This document shows, one piece after another, positions 30,296 to 39,711 of a stretch of 64,000 nt of DNA (position 1 is the stretch's first letter; the number at the start of each line of letters is the position of its first letter). Both the position numbers and the translations under genes were made by a program. The notes beneath the pieces are model-generated. The model saw only the letters and a list, made by a program, of their open reading frames with translations, did no database searches and had not been told where the DNA came from. Origin of the DNA: Pseudomonas cremoris (GTDB taxonomy: Bacteria > Pseudomonadota > Gammaproteobacteria > Pseudomonadales > Pseudomonadaceae); contig NZ_JAAXCY010000004.1 of NCBI RefSeq assembly GCF_014230465.1, forward strand, positions 62,001-126,000, in the 5' to 3' direction.

Positions 30296-32632
30296 ATGAG
30301 GTGGCGCCACACGTTCCAAACCCGTATTGCCGGGGTGCTGGCGCTGTTGTTGCTGGTGGTGGTGGCCGCCACTTACTTCGCGGTCAAGGCCGCTACCTCC
30401 CGCGCCGTGGAAAACCAGGCGCAAGTCCAATTGAAAACCGGTAGCCAGGTGTTCGAACGCCTGCTGGATTTACGTGGGCGGCGCCTGCAATACGGTCTCG
30501 ACTGGCTGACCGTGGATATCCCTTTCAAACAAGCCGTGGCCGAAGGCAGCACGGTGCCGATCCTGGCGGCCTTGCGTCGTCACGGCACCGGCATTCGTTC
30601 CAGCGAGGTGTTCGTGCTGGGCATGGACGGCAAGGTCATGGTCAGCACCTTGCCGGTGTTTACCCGAGGCCAGTCGTTCCCTTATGACGACGCCTTGCGC
30701 CGTGCGCGACGCACGGGTTTGCAGATGCTGATCGTGGCCATGGACGGGCAACCGTACCTGCTGGTGCAGGATGAAGTGCTCGACCCGTTGCCCATCGCCC
30801 GCGTCGTCATGGGCTTCCCCATGGACACACTGTTCGCCAATGAGCTGCGCTCGATGAGCAACCTGGACGTGTCGTTCCTCAGCGTGCAGAACGGCAAGCC
30901 GGGGCCGTTGTTCAGCACACACCCCGATGCTTATCAGGCCGCCATCATCCACCAGATGCGCGGTGCACAAGTGAACCCCGAAGCGCAGATAGGTCTGTTT
31001 TACGGCGAGCGAGTGCTCAGCCAAGTGCTGCCGTTGGACAACACCGGCGACGGCGATGAAGTACGGGTGTTACTGCAGAGCCCGCTGGACCATGCGCTGG
31101 AGTCTTTTGCGCCGCTGGATCGGCAATTCCTTGGGATTGCCGTGGCGGTGCTGCTGGTGTCGTTGGCCGGTGCGTTGTTTTTGGCGCGGCGCGTGTCGCG
31201 TCCACTGACCGCGTTGGTGCAGGCGGCCGAGCGCATCGGTGCCGGTGACTACCGCACGCCGGTGCGAGTGCGCAGCCACGACGAGTTTGGCCTGCTGGCC
31301 CGGGCGTTCAATGCCATGCAAAGCGGCATCGCCGTGCGTGAGCGGCAGTTGGCGCACAACGCGTTGCATGACCCGCTGACCGGCCTGCCGAACCGTGCGC
31401 TGGCCATGGAGCGGCTGGGCAGTGCGATCAGTGCGCGAAGACCGGTGGTGTTGCTGTACCTGGGCATCGAGAACTACCGGGTGATCAATGAAGGTTTTGG
31501 TCCTGAAGGCGTCGAGGAAATGCTGCGCGAGGCCAGCCGCTGTTTGTCCATGAGCCTGCTGGCCAGCGACACGGCCGCACGGATCGCCGGCAGTGAGTTC
31601 CTGTTGTTGCTGGAAAACACCGAGATCGACCGCGCCGTGGCGCGTGCCGACCGCCTCTACGCGTTGCTCACCGAGCCGCAGCGCATCGGCAACGATGAAC
31701 TGCGCCATGAAGTGAGCATTGGCATCGCGGCTTACCCCGATGATGGCCAGCAGGTTGAAGAACTGATCAGCCGCGCCGCCATCGCCCGCCACGACGCGGC
31801 GAGCCTGCCAGGGCATTTGCAGATTTATCAGCAGGACCGTGACCTGGCCCACCAGCGCCAGATCACCTTGATTCGTGACCTGCGTCGGGCCGCCGTCGAG
31901 GGGGAGTTGTTCCTGTGCTACCAGCCCAAGCTGGACCTCAAGCACGGCCACGTGCGCCAAGCCGAAGCCCTGCTGCGCTGGCAGCATCCGACATTGGGCC
32001 AAGTGTCGCCCGCAGAATTCATCCCTCTGGCCGAGCGTACCGGTAGCATGGGCAGCCTGACTTTGTGGGTGATTGAAGAGGCGATCCGCCAAATCGGCGA
32101 GTGGTCGCTGCGCGGGTTGTTTATCCAGTTGTCGGTGAATATCTCGGTGGCCGACCTGGCCGATGATGACCTGGCGATTCGGGTCACGGCCTTGCTGATG
32201 CAATACAAAGTGGATGCCCAGCAATTGATTTTCGAGATCACCGAAAGCGCGATCATGCACAACCCCCAGCAGGCGCTCAGTGTGTTGGAGCAATTGCGCG
32301 GCTGCGGCATCAGCCTGTCGGTGGATGACTTCGGCACCGGTTATTCGTCGCTGGCGCAATTGCAGCGCCTGCCGGTGCAGGAGTTGAAGATCGACCAGTC
32401 CTTTGTACGCAACCTCGACAGCACCAGCGGTGACGGGGTGATCGTGCGCTCCACCATCGAGATGAGCCACAACCTGGGGCTCAAAGTGGTCGCGGAAGGC
32501 GTGGAGTTTGCCCCCAGCCTGAAACTGCTCAAGCAATGGAACTGCGACACGGCCCAGGGTTACCTGATCAGCCGGCCCTTGAATGCCATGGCGTTCGAAA
32601 TGTGGATGCGCCGCGAGCGCGTGCCGCTGTAA
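30296..32632 (+). CDS. Membrane GGDEF/EAL protein, likely c-di-GMP phosphodiesterase
   Basis: A 778-residue sensor, starting at ATG 30296 after GAGGG (an upstream ATG at 30242 is also possible). Order: TM1 (about 10-32), periplasmic domain to about 275, TM2 (about 278-300), HAMP, a GGDEF domain whose motif is degenerate (AGSEF, about 430), and an EAL domain with catalytic residues intact: EALLRW (about 555), NISVADL, EITES, DDFGTGYSSL, KIDQSFV and EGVE. The cyclase half is therefore probably inactive or GTP-sensing, and the protein should degrade c-di-GMP in response to a periplasmic signal. Confidence 0.9.
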   Translation: MRWRHTFQTRIAGVLALLLLVVVAATYFAVKAATSRAVENQAQVQLKTGSQVFERLLDLRGRRLQYGLDWLTVDIPFKQAVAEGSTVPILAALRRHGTGIRSSEVFVLGMDGKVMVSTLPVFTRGQSFPYDDALRRARRTGLQMLIVAMDGQPYLLVQDEVLDPLPIARVVMGFPMDTLFANELRSMSNLDVSFLSVQNGKPGPLFSTHPDAYQAAIIHQMRGAQVNPEAQIGLFYGERVLSQVLPLDNTGDGDEVRVLLQSPLDHALESFAPLDRQFLGIAVAVLLVSLAGALFLARRVSRPLTALVQAAERIGAGDYRTPVRVRSHDEFGLLARAFNAMQSGIAVRERQLAHNALHDPLTGLPNRALAMERLGSAISARRPVVLLYLGIENYRVINEGFGPEGVEEMLREASRCLSMSLLASDTAARIAGSEFLLLLENTEIDRAVARADRLYALLTEPQRIGNDELRHEVSIGIAAYPDDGQQVEELISRAAIARHDAASLPGHLQIYQQDRDLAHQRQITLIRDLRRAAVEGELFLCYQPKLDLKHGHVRQAEALLRWQHPTLGQVSPAEFIPLAERTGSMGSLTLWVIEEAIRQIGEWSLRGLFIQLSVNISVADLADDDLAIRVTALLMQYKVDAQQLIFEITESAIMHNPQQALSVLEQLRGCGISLSVDDFGTGYSSLAQLQRLPVQELKIDQSFVRNLDSTSGDGVIVRSTIEMSHNLGLKVVAEGVEFAPSLKLLKQWNCDTAQGYLISRPLNAMAFEMWMRRERVPL

Positions 32633-32692
32633 CGCCATGCGCAATTCACTGTGGGAGGTCTGTCAGGCTGAGGGGGACACCGCCGATCCCCT

Positions 32693-32780
32693 GTGGGAGC
32701 GGGCTTGCTCGCGAATGCGGTGGTTCAGTCAATATTTGCAGTGACTGACACGCCGTCTTCGCGAGCAAGCCCGCTCCCAC
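32693..32780. repeat. REP doublet (REPIN), copy 6
   Basis: An 88-bp inverted REP pair between convergent GGDEF/EAL (+) and gcd (-) genes, directly beside a bidirectional terminator. Confidence 0.93.
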
Positions 32781-32802
32781 ATTTTGATCTTCGTCACACA
32801 TG

Positions 32803-32839
32803 AAAAAGGCGGCGACCCTCAACAGGTCGCCGCCTTTTT
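32803..32839. terminator. Bidirectional intrinsic terminator
   Basis: AAAAAGGCGGCGACC pairs with GGTCGCCGCCTTTTT around a 7-base loop. Having an A-tract and a T-tract, it can stop both the GGDEF/EAL transcript and the gcd transcript (its stop is at 32857-32859). Confidence 0.92.
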
Positions 32840-32856
32840 ATTACTGCCAGTGACGC

Positions 32857-35274
32857 TTAATCCGGCAGTTTGAACGCCATCACATAGTCACCCTGCTTGG
32901 TGCCCAGGGAACCGTGACCGCCGGCCATGACCAGCACGTACTGCTTGCCGTCTTTACCGGTGTAGGTCATCGGGGTGGTTTGCGCGCCTGCTGGCAGGCG
33001 GCCTTCCCACAGTTGCTTGCCGTTTTTCACGTCATAGGCACGCAGGTACTGGTCGAGGGTACCGCTGAGGAACGACACGCCACCGGCGGTGGTGAACGTA
33101 CCGCCCAGGCTAGGCACGCCCATGGTCAGTGGGATTGGAACCGGCGAGCTATCACGCACGGTGCCGTTCTTGTGCATCCAGATGGTTTTGTGGGTGGTCA
33201 GGTCGACCGCCGCTACATAACCCCAGGCCGGTGCCTGGCACGGCAGGCCCATTGGCGACAGCAGTGCTTCGAGGATCACGCCGTAGGGCGCGCCTTTGTT
33301 CGGCTGTACACCTTCGGTTTCGCTGACACGTGGACCTTGTTTGGCAATGTCGGCAGCCGGGATCAGCTTGGATTTGAACGCCATGTAGCTCGGGTTCACG
33401 AAGGCGATCTGGCGTACCGGGTCGACGGAAATGCCGCCCCAGTCGAACACGCCGAAGTTACCTGGGTAAACGATCGAACCTTGCAGCGATGGCGGGGTGA
33501 ACGGACCGTCGTAGCGCATCGACTTGAAGTCGATCCGGCAGATCAGTTGGTCGAACGGCGTCACGCCCCACATGTCGCGCTCTTTGAGGGGCGGCGGCAT
33601 GAAGTTCAGGTCGGACTTGGGCTGAGTCGGGGAGGTGTGATCGCCAGCCACCGCACCTTGCGGTACTGGAATTTCATTGATCGGCACCACTGGCTGGCCG
33701 TTGGTACGGTCGAGCACGTAGATGCTGCCTTGCTTGGTCGACGCCATCACCGCTTGCTTCACGCCGTCAGCGGTCTTGATGTCGATCAGGGTTGGCTGGC
33801 CGCCTACGTCCATGTCCCACAGGTCGTGGTGAGTGAACTGGAAGGTCCATTTCACGTGGCCGCTGTCGATGTCCAGGGCAGTGAGGCCGGCGCTGTACTT
33901 CTCGGAGTCCGGGGTACGGTCGCCGCCGTACTGGTCGGGCATCTGGTTGCCCATTGGCAGGTACAGGGTGCCGAGTTTTTCATCCACGGCGAACATCGAC
34001 CACATGTTTGGCGAGTTGCGAGTGTAGGTCTTGCCCTCGGCCAACGGGGTAGTGTCGTCCGGGTTGCCGCTGTCCCAGTTCCACACCAGTTTGCCGGTGT
34101 GCACGTCGAACGCACGGATCACGCCGCTAGGCTCATCGGTGGAGACGTTGTCGGTCACGTGGCCGCCGATCACGACCAGGTTCTTGGTCACGGCCGGTGG
34201 CGAAGTGGAGTAGTAACCGCCTGGGGCAAAGCTGCCGATGTTGGCACGCAGATCGACCTGGCCTTTGTCACCGAAGTCTTCGCACATCTTGCCGGTGTCG
34301 GCGTTGAGGGCGATCAGACGGGTATCGGCAGTCGGCACGAAGATGCGTTTCGGGCACACGGCACTGACGGGGGCCGCGCTTGCGGAACCGGTCGGGCTCT
34401 GCTCGGAGGCGTACACCGCATCATCGTGATACGACACGCCACGGCAGGTCATGTGCGCCCAACCCTTGAAGTTCGCGGCGCCTTGGCTGCTGATCTTCGG
34501 ATCGAAACGCCAGATTTCCTTGCCGGTGTCCGGGTCCAAGGCAATCACTTGGCTGTGCGGGGTGCACACGTAAAGCATGCCGTTGACTTTCAGCGGGGTG
34601 TTTTCCGCGGTGGTCTCACCCGGATCGTTCGGGCCAGGGATGTCACCCGTGCGGTAGGTCCATGCTGGCACCAGTTTGTGCGCGTTTTCCGGGGTGATCT
34701 GCGCCAGCGGCGAGTAGCGATCACCGAAGGCCGAACGGCCATAGGAGTTCCAGTCGCCATCGGCCTGGGACGGCGCAGCACTGGCCATGCCCGGTACGGC
34801 GTCGCGGTCCAGTTGGCCGGTCTTGACCATTTCACCTGGGTTGGTGAATTGGCTGGCCAGCGCGGTAGCACCCGCCAATACCACGGCGATGCTCAGCGCG
34901 CCGGTGCCCAATGGCGCAGGTTGAGTGCGCAGCAACGGACGACGGAACCACGGCAGCAGCATGACGATGCCCAAGGCGAACAGCAGCGCCAGGCGCGGCA
35001 CCAACTGCCACCAGTCCAGGCCGACTTCCCACAGTGCCCACACGGTGCTGGCGAACAACACCAGTGCGTACAGGCCCAGCGCGGCGCGATGGGTAGCCAA
35101 CAGCAGCAGGCCGGTCAGGGCGATGCCAATACCGGCCAGCAGGTAGTACAACGACCCGCCGAGCATGCTCAGCTTGACGCCGCCGGCCAGTAAGGCCAGG
35201 CCCATGATCAGCAGCAAGACGCCTAGCAGCCTGGGCAGCAGGCGACTTGGGCTTGAGGCACCATCAGTGCTCAT
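32857..35274 (-). CDS. gcd: Membrane quinoprotein glucose dehydrogenase
   Basis: Oxidises glucose to gluconolactone in the periplasm with PQQ as cofactor and passes electrons to ubiquinone, feeding the gluconate pathway and acidifying the medium (phosphate solubilisation). The 805-residue product starts MSTDGASSPSRLL with GGAG upstream. Five N-terminal membrane segments (to about residue 130) precede an eight-bladed PQQ propeller: DGDWNSYGRSAFGDRYSPL, then WTFQFTHHDLWDMD and WGYVAAVDLTT. The encoded pathway needs PQQ from genes outside this window. Confidence 0.97.
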   Translation of the reverse strand: MSTDGASSPSRLLPRLLGVLLLIMGLALLAGGVKLSMLGGSLYYLLAGIGIALTGLLLLATHRAALGLYALVLFASTVWALWEVGLDWWQLVPRLALLFALGIVMLLPWFRRPLLRTQPAPLGTGALSIAVVLAGATALASQFTNPGEMVKTGQLDRDAVPGMASAAPSQADGDWNSYGRSAFGDRYSPLAQITPENAHKLVPAWTYRTGDIPGPNDPGETTAENTPLKVNGMLYVCTPHSQVIALDPDTGKEIWRFDPKISSQGAANFKGWAHMTCRGVSYHDDAVYASEQSPTGSASAAPVSAVCPKRIFVPTADTRLIALNADTGKMCEDFGDKGQVDLRANIGSFAPGGYYSTSPPAVTKNLVVIGGHVTDNVSTDEPSGVIRAFDVHTGKLVWNWDSGNPDDTTPLAEGKTYTRNSPNMWSMFAVDEKLGTLYLPMGNQMPDQYGGDRTPDSEKYSAGLTALDIDSGHVKWTFQFTHHDLWDMDVGGQPTLIDIKTADGVKQAVMASTKQGSIYVLDRTNGQPVVPINEIPVPQGAVAGDHTSPTQPKSDLNFMPPPLKERDMWGVTPFDQLICRIDFKSMRYDGPFTPPSLQGSIVYPGNFGVFDWGGISVDPVRQIAFVNPSYMAFKSKLIPAADIAKQGPRVSETEGVQPNKGAPYGVILEALLSPMGLPCQAPAWGYVAAVDLTTHKTIWMHKNGTVRDSSPVPIPLTMGVPSLGGTFTTAGGVSFLSGTLDQYLRAYDVKNGKQLWEGRLPAGAQTTPMTYTGKDGKQYVLVMAGGHGSLGTKQGDYVMAFKLPD

Positions 35275-35606
35275 AGTGTGTTTCTCCGTTACGTTGGAAT
35301 TATGTAACCCCATGCTTCACTGTAGATGACGATTCGGCACGGGCTTGGTTCAGCGTTATTTGGTTTTTCTGGGGATAAGTGTGGTTATCCACAGGCGGGC
35401 GATTTATTCCCAGGCGCAGGTCGGGGTGAGACAGCGCTGTCTTTGCAGGCAGGGAAATTCGGCAAGATGGGGTCGACCGGGGACGTGAAACGTTTCAGGT
35501 TGTTGCTGGGAAGGATAAAGGGAGTGGGCGCGCAGAGAAAGGGTAAATCGCAAGATGCATCATTTCAGATTTGGTAACAGTGACGAATCGTCGCTGCGAA
35601 ACCAAT
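35275..35606. other. Noncoding upstream region of gcd
   Basis: No convincing gene is present. The stretch contains a perfect DnaA-type box TTATCCACA at 35385-35393 and mixed-composition sequence that must hold the gcd promoter. A short plus-strand open frame at 35326-35577 lacks a ribosome site and any family character. A REP doublet follows. Confidence 0.6.
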
Positions 35607-35693
35607 GTGGGAGCGGGCTTGCTCGCGAATGCGGTGGATCAGCCACATCATCAGTGACTGGCACGACGCATTCGCGAGCAAGCCCGCTCCCAC
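35607..35693. repeat. REP doublet (REPIN), copy 7
   Basis: An 87-bp inverted REP pair just beyond the stop of the TonB-dependent receptor gene and upstream of gcd. Confidence 0.93.
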
Positions 35694-35712
35694 AGGGGAC
35701 CTGCAGTGAGGT

Positions 35713-37731
35713 TTAGAAGGTGGTGCGCACACCAAACTGCACACTGCGCCCCGGTGCCGGCGCAATGTCGCGCAGGATCGAGCTGGCATAGCGCACGGTC
35801 TGGTTGGTCAGGTTTTCACCGTTCACAAACGCCAGCCATTGGCTGCCGCCGACGTTGAAGTGATAACCCGCGCTGGCACCCAGGGTGGTGTAGCCGTCGG
35901 TGCCGCTTTCGTTATCCGGCACGCGGCCTTGCCCGGCGGCATGCTCAACATCGATCCGCGCCTGCCAGCGGTCCAGTTCCCACAGCAAGCCACTGTTCAC
36001 ACGCAGCGGTGCGATGCGTGGCAAGGCTTCGCCCGTGTCGAGGTTGGTGGCGCGGGTGTAGTCACCCGACAGTTCAAGGGCGAACTTGCCGTAGGCGCTT
36101 TCGCCGAGCTTCCAGTGATCCTGGGCTTCGAAGCCGGCGAACCTTGCACGCACACCGGAATATTTGTACTCAGGGATGCCGCCGGCGTCTTCTTCACCCT
36201 CGTCGTTCAGCGTGCGACCGCTGCCCAGCAGGCCGATGTAGTTGGAGAAGTGGCTGTAGAACACGCCGAAGCTGCCCTTGTGAGTGCCGTTGTCAAAGCG
36301 CAGGGCCAGGTCGCTGGACACGGCTTTTTCTTTCTTCAGGTTGGCGTCGCCCAACTCGTAGGTGCCGGTGGCGACGTGGGCGCCGTTGGCGTACAGCTCG
36401 TAGAAGGTCGGCGCGCGCTCGGTGTAGCCCAGGGTGGCGGCCAGGGACCAGATGGGCGTGAGGGTGTACACGGCGCCGGACGAGAGGCTACCGGCAGTGA
36501 AATCATTGCTCTTGTCGGCACCGGCAAAACGCTCGTTGCCCTTGGCGTCGGGGTCGACGCTGGTGTGTTCCAGGCGCCCGCCGAGGCTGAGTTTCAGGCG
36601 TTCGGTGGCCTGCATTTCTTCGAGGATAAATAGCGCGCCAGCGTTGGTGTCGGTCTGCGGTACGAAAGCTTCTTCGCCGAGGGCGGAGAATTCGTTGCGG
36701 GTAACTTGCGCGCCGACCACGCCATTGAACGGCCCTATAGGCTGGTGACGGGCTTCTACGCGCGCTTCATAGCCTTTGTTCTTGAAGATCGTGCCAGTCT
36801 CGCCGCCTTCGATTTCGCGGTGTTCGTAGTCGGTGTAGCCCGCATCGACTTTTACCGAGGTGAACGGGCCCTGCAGGTTGCGCACTTCGGAGGCGAAGGC
36901 GTAGTGGTCCTGCTTCATGCGGATGCGCACGTCTTGCTCGGCGGGCGAGCCGTAGTTGGCGTCGTAGTTGCTGTAGGACAGGCCGGCATAACCGTCGTCC
37001 CAGGTGTAGGAACCGCCCACCGCGCCGCCGTCCTGGCGCCCGTCGCTGTTGCCCAGGCGACCATTCTTACCGGGCGCGTCGTCGCTCTCCGGCGCGTGGC
37101 GGCTGCGGGCCTGGCCTGGGATTTTCAGGTCGTTGAATTCCCGCGCATTGGCGTCCAGGTGCAAGGCAAACGTGCCGTTGCCGGCTTCCAGCTTGCCCGC
37201 GCTGCTGCGGGTGGTGTCGGCGCCGCCGTAGCGCAATTCACCGGCTCCGTGGATGCCTTCGATGGCCTCGGTGGGGATGCGGTTGTCGAAGGTATTGACC
37301 ACGCCACCAATGGCACTGCCGCCGTACAGCAGTGCGGCCGGGCCGCGCACGATTTCAATGCGGTCGACGTTGACCGGGTCCAGCGGCACGGCGTGGTCGT
37401 AGGACAGCGACGAGGCATCCAGCGCGCCGACGCCATTGCGCAACAGGCGAATACGGTCGCCGTCCTGGCCACGGATAATCGGCCGGCTGGCGCCTGGGCC
37501 GAAGTACGAGGAGGACACGCCTGGCTGCTTGTTGAGGGTTTCACCCAGGCTGCCTTTTTGTTGCAGGGTCAACTCGTCGCCTTCCAGCACCGTGGTGGGC
37601 GAGGCGAGTTGTTCGCTGCCCAGCGGGTTGCCAGTGATGACTTGAGGTTGCAGTTCCAGGGCGTGGGCTTCGGAGCAGATCAGCAGGGCGGCGGCAAGCG
37701 GGGTCAAGCGCCACAGAGAAGAAAGGGACAT
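35713..37731 (-). CDS. znuD: TonB-dependent outer-membrane receptor, ZnuD-like zinc uptake
   Basis: A 672-residue outer-membrane receptor. Signal peptide LTPLAAALLICSEAHA, plug domain (about 30-150, with RPIIRGQDGDRIRLL and VDRIEIVRGPAALLYGGSAIGGVVN) and a 22-strand barrel ending in a terminal Phe. A plug or loop rich in His, Asp and Glu (SRHAPESDDAPGKNG) resembles zinc-binding loops of ZnuD. A Zur-type dyad lies 84-102 bases upstream. P. aeruginosa PA0781 is recalled as the Zur-controlled equivalent. The zinc role rests on family and operator rather than on a unique motif. Confidence 0.85.
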   Translation of the reverse strand: MSLSSLWRLTPLAAALLICSEAHALELQPQVITGNPLGSEQLASPTTVLEGDELTLQQKGSLGETLNKQPGVSSSYFGPGASRPIIRGQDGDRIRLLRNGVGALDASSLSYDHAVPLDPVNVDRIEIVRGPAALLYGGSAIGGVVNTFDNRIPTEAIEGIHGAGELRYGGADTTRSSAGKLEAGNGTFALHLDANAREFNDLKIPGQARSRHAPESDDAPGKNGRLGNSDGRQDGGAVGGSYTWDDGYAGLSYSNYDANYGSPAEQDVRIRMKQDHYAFASEVRNLQGPFTSVKVDAGYTDYEHREIEGGETGTIFKNKGYEARVEARHQPIGPFNGVVGAQVTRNEFSALGEEAFVPQTDTNAGALFILEEMQATERLKLSLGGRLEHTSVDPDAKGNERFAGADKSNDFTAGSLSSGAVYTLTPIWSLAATLGYTERAPTFYELYANGAHVATGTYELGDANLKKEKAVSSDLALRFDNGTHKGSFGVFYSHFSNYIGLLGSGRTLNDEGEEDAGGIPEYKYSGVRARFAGFEAQDHWKLGESAYGKFALELSGDYTRATNLDTGEALPRIAPLRVNSGLLWELDRWQARIDVEHAAGQGRVPDNESGTDGYTTLGASAGYHFNVGGSQWLAFVNGENLTNQTVRYASSILRDIAPAPGRSVQFGVRTTF

Positions 37732-37814
37732 CGGACATTCCTTGGCAAAACGGCAAAAAAGAGCAGGCTTAAGACGGTATCGAGCACGTTACTTTTCATA
37801 ACAATCTGATAAGT

Positions 37815-37833
37815 ATCGTTACAATATAACATC
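37815..37833. promoter_or_regulatory. Putative Zur operator of the ZnuD-like receptor
   Basis: GTTACAATATAAC at 37818-37830 is one base from a perfect dyad and matches the gammaproteobacterial Zur consensus (GTTATANTATAAC). The same 13-base spacing is seen upstream of the type B L31 gene at 57833-57845. The site is in the AT-rich promoter region upstream of the receptor. Confidence 0.7.
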
Positions 37834-37954
37834 TCTTTTTTCGCTGAAAAGGGGAACTTTTCCCGAGGGTCTATATTCAATGCGGTGCTTCCACCTGTAC
37901 GCCCCGTCGGCTAAGGTGCGCGGCTGTGTTTCCTCTTTTTGCAAAAGGCCTGGC

Positions 37955-38188
37955 ATGACCGCGACAAGCAACGACCCACTTCACGGCGTGACCCTGCAAC
38001 ACGTCCTTACCACACTAGTGGAGCATTACGAATGGGACGGCCTGGCCGAGCGCATTGATATCCGCTGCTTCAAGAGCGACCCGAGCATCAAGTCGAGCCT
38101 CACGTTCCTGCGCAAAACTCCCTGGGCGCGGGAAAAAGTCGAAGGGTTGTACGTCAAGCTGATGCGCACCAAACGCCCGCTGGATTGA
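37955..38188 (+). CDS. VF530 family (DUF2132) small protein
   Basis: A 77-residue conserved protein. The family's typical features are visible: [19 protein letters not shown] near the N-terminus and [22 protein letters not shown], a helical basic fold whose structure is known but whose function is not. The chosen ATG 37955 follows AAAAGG. The Pr6Pr gene starts 4 bases after its stop. Confidence 0.85.
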   Translation: MTATSNDPLHGVTLQHVLTTLVEHYEWDGLAERIDIRCFKSDPSIKSSLTFLRKTPWAREKVEGLYVKLMRTKRPLD

Positions 38189-38192
38189 GTCT

Positions 38193-38819
38193 GTGAAGCG
38201 CTTTGTCGCGATGGCGGCGCTGGCCGGTTGGGTGGGGCTGGCGATTCAGCAATACCTGATTTTCTATTCGCGCTGGTCCACCGGCGCCAGCCTGCTGGGC
38301 GGCTTGATCAACTTCTTCAGCTTCTTCACCGTGCTGACCAACACTCTGGTCGTCGTGGTGTTGAGTTATGCCCTGGTCCAGCGTGATTCGGCCGCGAAGC
38401 GGTTTTTTCTAGCACCCGGAATCAGCAGCGGTATCGCCGTCAGCATCGTGGTGGTGAGCCTGGCTTACAACCTGCTGCTGCGGCATTTGTGGCAGCCCGA
38501 AGGCTTCCAATTTGTCGCCGACGAACTGCTGCACGACGTGATGCCGGCGCTGTTTTTTATCTTCTGGTGGCGGTGTGTGCCCAAGGGCAGCCTGCGGTTC
38601 AAACACATCGGCGCCTGGGTGATCTACCCGTTGGTGTACTTCGCCTATGTGCTGCTGCGGGGGCATTTGCTCGGGCAGTATCAGTACCCGTTCATTGATG
38701 TGGATGCGCTCGGTTATCCACAGGTGTTTGTGAATGCCGGGGGGATATTGGCGGGGTTCATCGTGATTGCATTGACGGTGCTGGGGCTGGATAACGTCCT
38801 GAAAACACGTCGAATCTGA
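38193..38819 (+). CDS. Pr6Pr family membrane protein
   Basis: A 208-residue membrane protein with six hydrophobic helices and conserved polar spots: FFSFFTVLTNTLV, then LLHDVMPALFFIFWW and WVIYPLVYFAYVLLRG. The family is widespread and uncharacterised. Start is GTG 38193 with a poor ribosome site, suggesting coupling to the VF530 gene 4 bases upstream. Confidence 0.82.
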   Translation: MKRFVAMAALAGWVGLAIQQYLIFYSRWSTGASLLGGLINFFSFFTVLTNTLVVVVLSYALVQRDSAAKRFFLAPGISSGIAVSIVVVSLAYNLLLRHLWQPEGFQFVADELLHDVMPALFFIFWWRCVPKGSLRFKHIGAWVIYPLVYFAYVLLRGHLLGQYQYPFIDVDALGYPQVFVNAGGILAGFIVIALTVLGLDNVLKTRRI

Positions 38820-38837
38820 GTGGACACAGGTCCAAAT

Positions 38838-38924
38838 GTGGGAGCGGGCTTGCTCGCGAATACGGTGTATCAGTCACACGTGTACCGACTGACCCAACGC
38901 ATTCGCGAGCAAGCCCGCTCCCAC
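38838..38924. repeat. REP doublet (REPIN), copy 8
   Basis: An 87-bp inverted REP pair between the convergent Pr6Pr and siderophore-reductase genes. It is the last copy before a 21-kb stretch without any. Confidence 0.93.
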
Positions 38925-38943
38925 AGTGTGGACCGCGCTAGGC

Positions 38944-39711
38944 TTACTCTTCTTCGCTGCCTTCGGCACGCCAGTAACCCACGGCCTTGAGGAACTCCTC
39001 ATTGACCTTGTGCGTATCCAGCAGTACCCGCCGAACCTGGCGTGACAGCTTGGTCTCAGTGGCAACAAAGCTGTACAGCGAGCCACTTGGCAGCGTCAGT
39101 TTCTGCACGGTCTCCAGCAGGTCGTCCTGGCCACGAATCACCCAGATCACTTCGACGTTCGCGGCACTGTTCAACGCCTGCTTTTCTGCCGCGTTGGCGA
39201 TTTCAATCACGGCCAGTACGGTGCGCCCGGCCGGCAACTCTTCCAGGCGCCGTGCGATGGCGGGCAGGGCGGTTTCATCGCCGATCAGCAGGTAGCTGTC
39301 GAAGATGTCCGGCACGATCATCGAGCCGCGTGGCCCGCCGATATACAGGTGCTGGCCGACCTGCACCTGATCGGCCCAGGTGGACGCAGGGCCATCGCCA
39401 TGCAGGACAAAATCGATGTCCAACTCGCCGATGCTCAGGTCGAAACGGCGTGGCGTGTAGTCGCGCATCGCCGGTTGCGGGCCGTCACCCTTGATGTTGA
39501 ACGTCGGGCTTTCCAGCGCGGCCTGTTCGGCGGCGTTCTGCGGGAACAGCAGCTTGATGTGGTCGTCACTGCCCAGGCTGACAAACCCCGCCAGCTCAGG
39601 TCCACCCAAGGTGATGCGGCGCATGCGCGGGGTGATATCGACCACTCGCAGTACTTCAAGACGGCGGCGTTTGATTTCGTGGCTTACGCGGTGGATCACT
39701 TGGCTATTCAT
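38944..39711 (-). CDS. Siderophore-interacting (ferric-siderophore reductase) protein
   Basis: A 255-residue cytoplasmic flavin reductase of the ViuB/YqjH group, which frees iron from ferric siderophores using NAD(P)H. An N-terminal FAD-binding barrel (RDYTPRRFD flavin motif, about 88-96) is followed by a SIP C-terminal domain (DSYLLIGDETALPAI). Its start overlaps the PadR-type gene (ATGA), as in the E. coli yqjH-yqjI pair. Confidence 0.92.
   Translation of the reverse strand: MNSQVIHRVSHEIKRRRLEVLRVVDITPRMRRITLGGPELAGFVSLGSDDHIKLLFPQNAAEQAALESPTFNIKGDGPQPAMRDYTPRRFDLSIGELDIDFVLHGDGPASTWADQVQVGQHLYIGGPRGSMIVPDIFDSYLLIGDETALPAIARRLEELPAGRTVLAVIEIANAAEKQALNSAANVEVIWVIRGQDDLLETVQKLTLPSGSLYSFVATETKLSRQVRRVLLDTHKVNEEFLKAVGYWRAEGSEEE

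Noticed and set aside
35385..35393. DnaA box TTATCCACA upstream of gcd; another at about 38714 inside the Pr6Pr gene.
   Set aside because: Single boxes without a cluster, AT-rich unwinding region or nearby replication genes do not make an origin.
35326..35577. Short plus-strand open frame of 83 codons upstream of gcd.
   Set aside because: No ribosome site, no family character and it spans the expected gcd promoter region.
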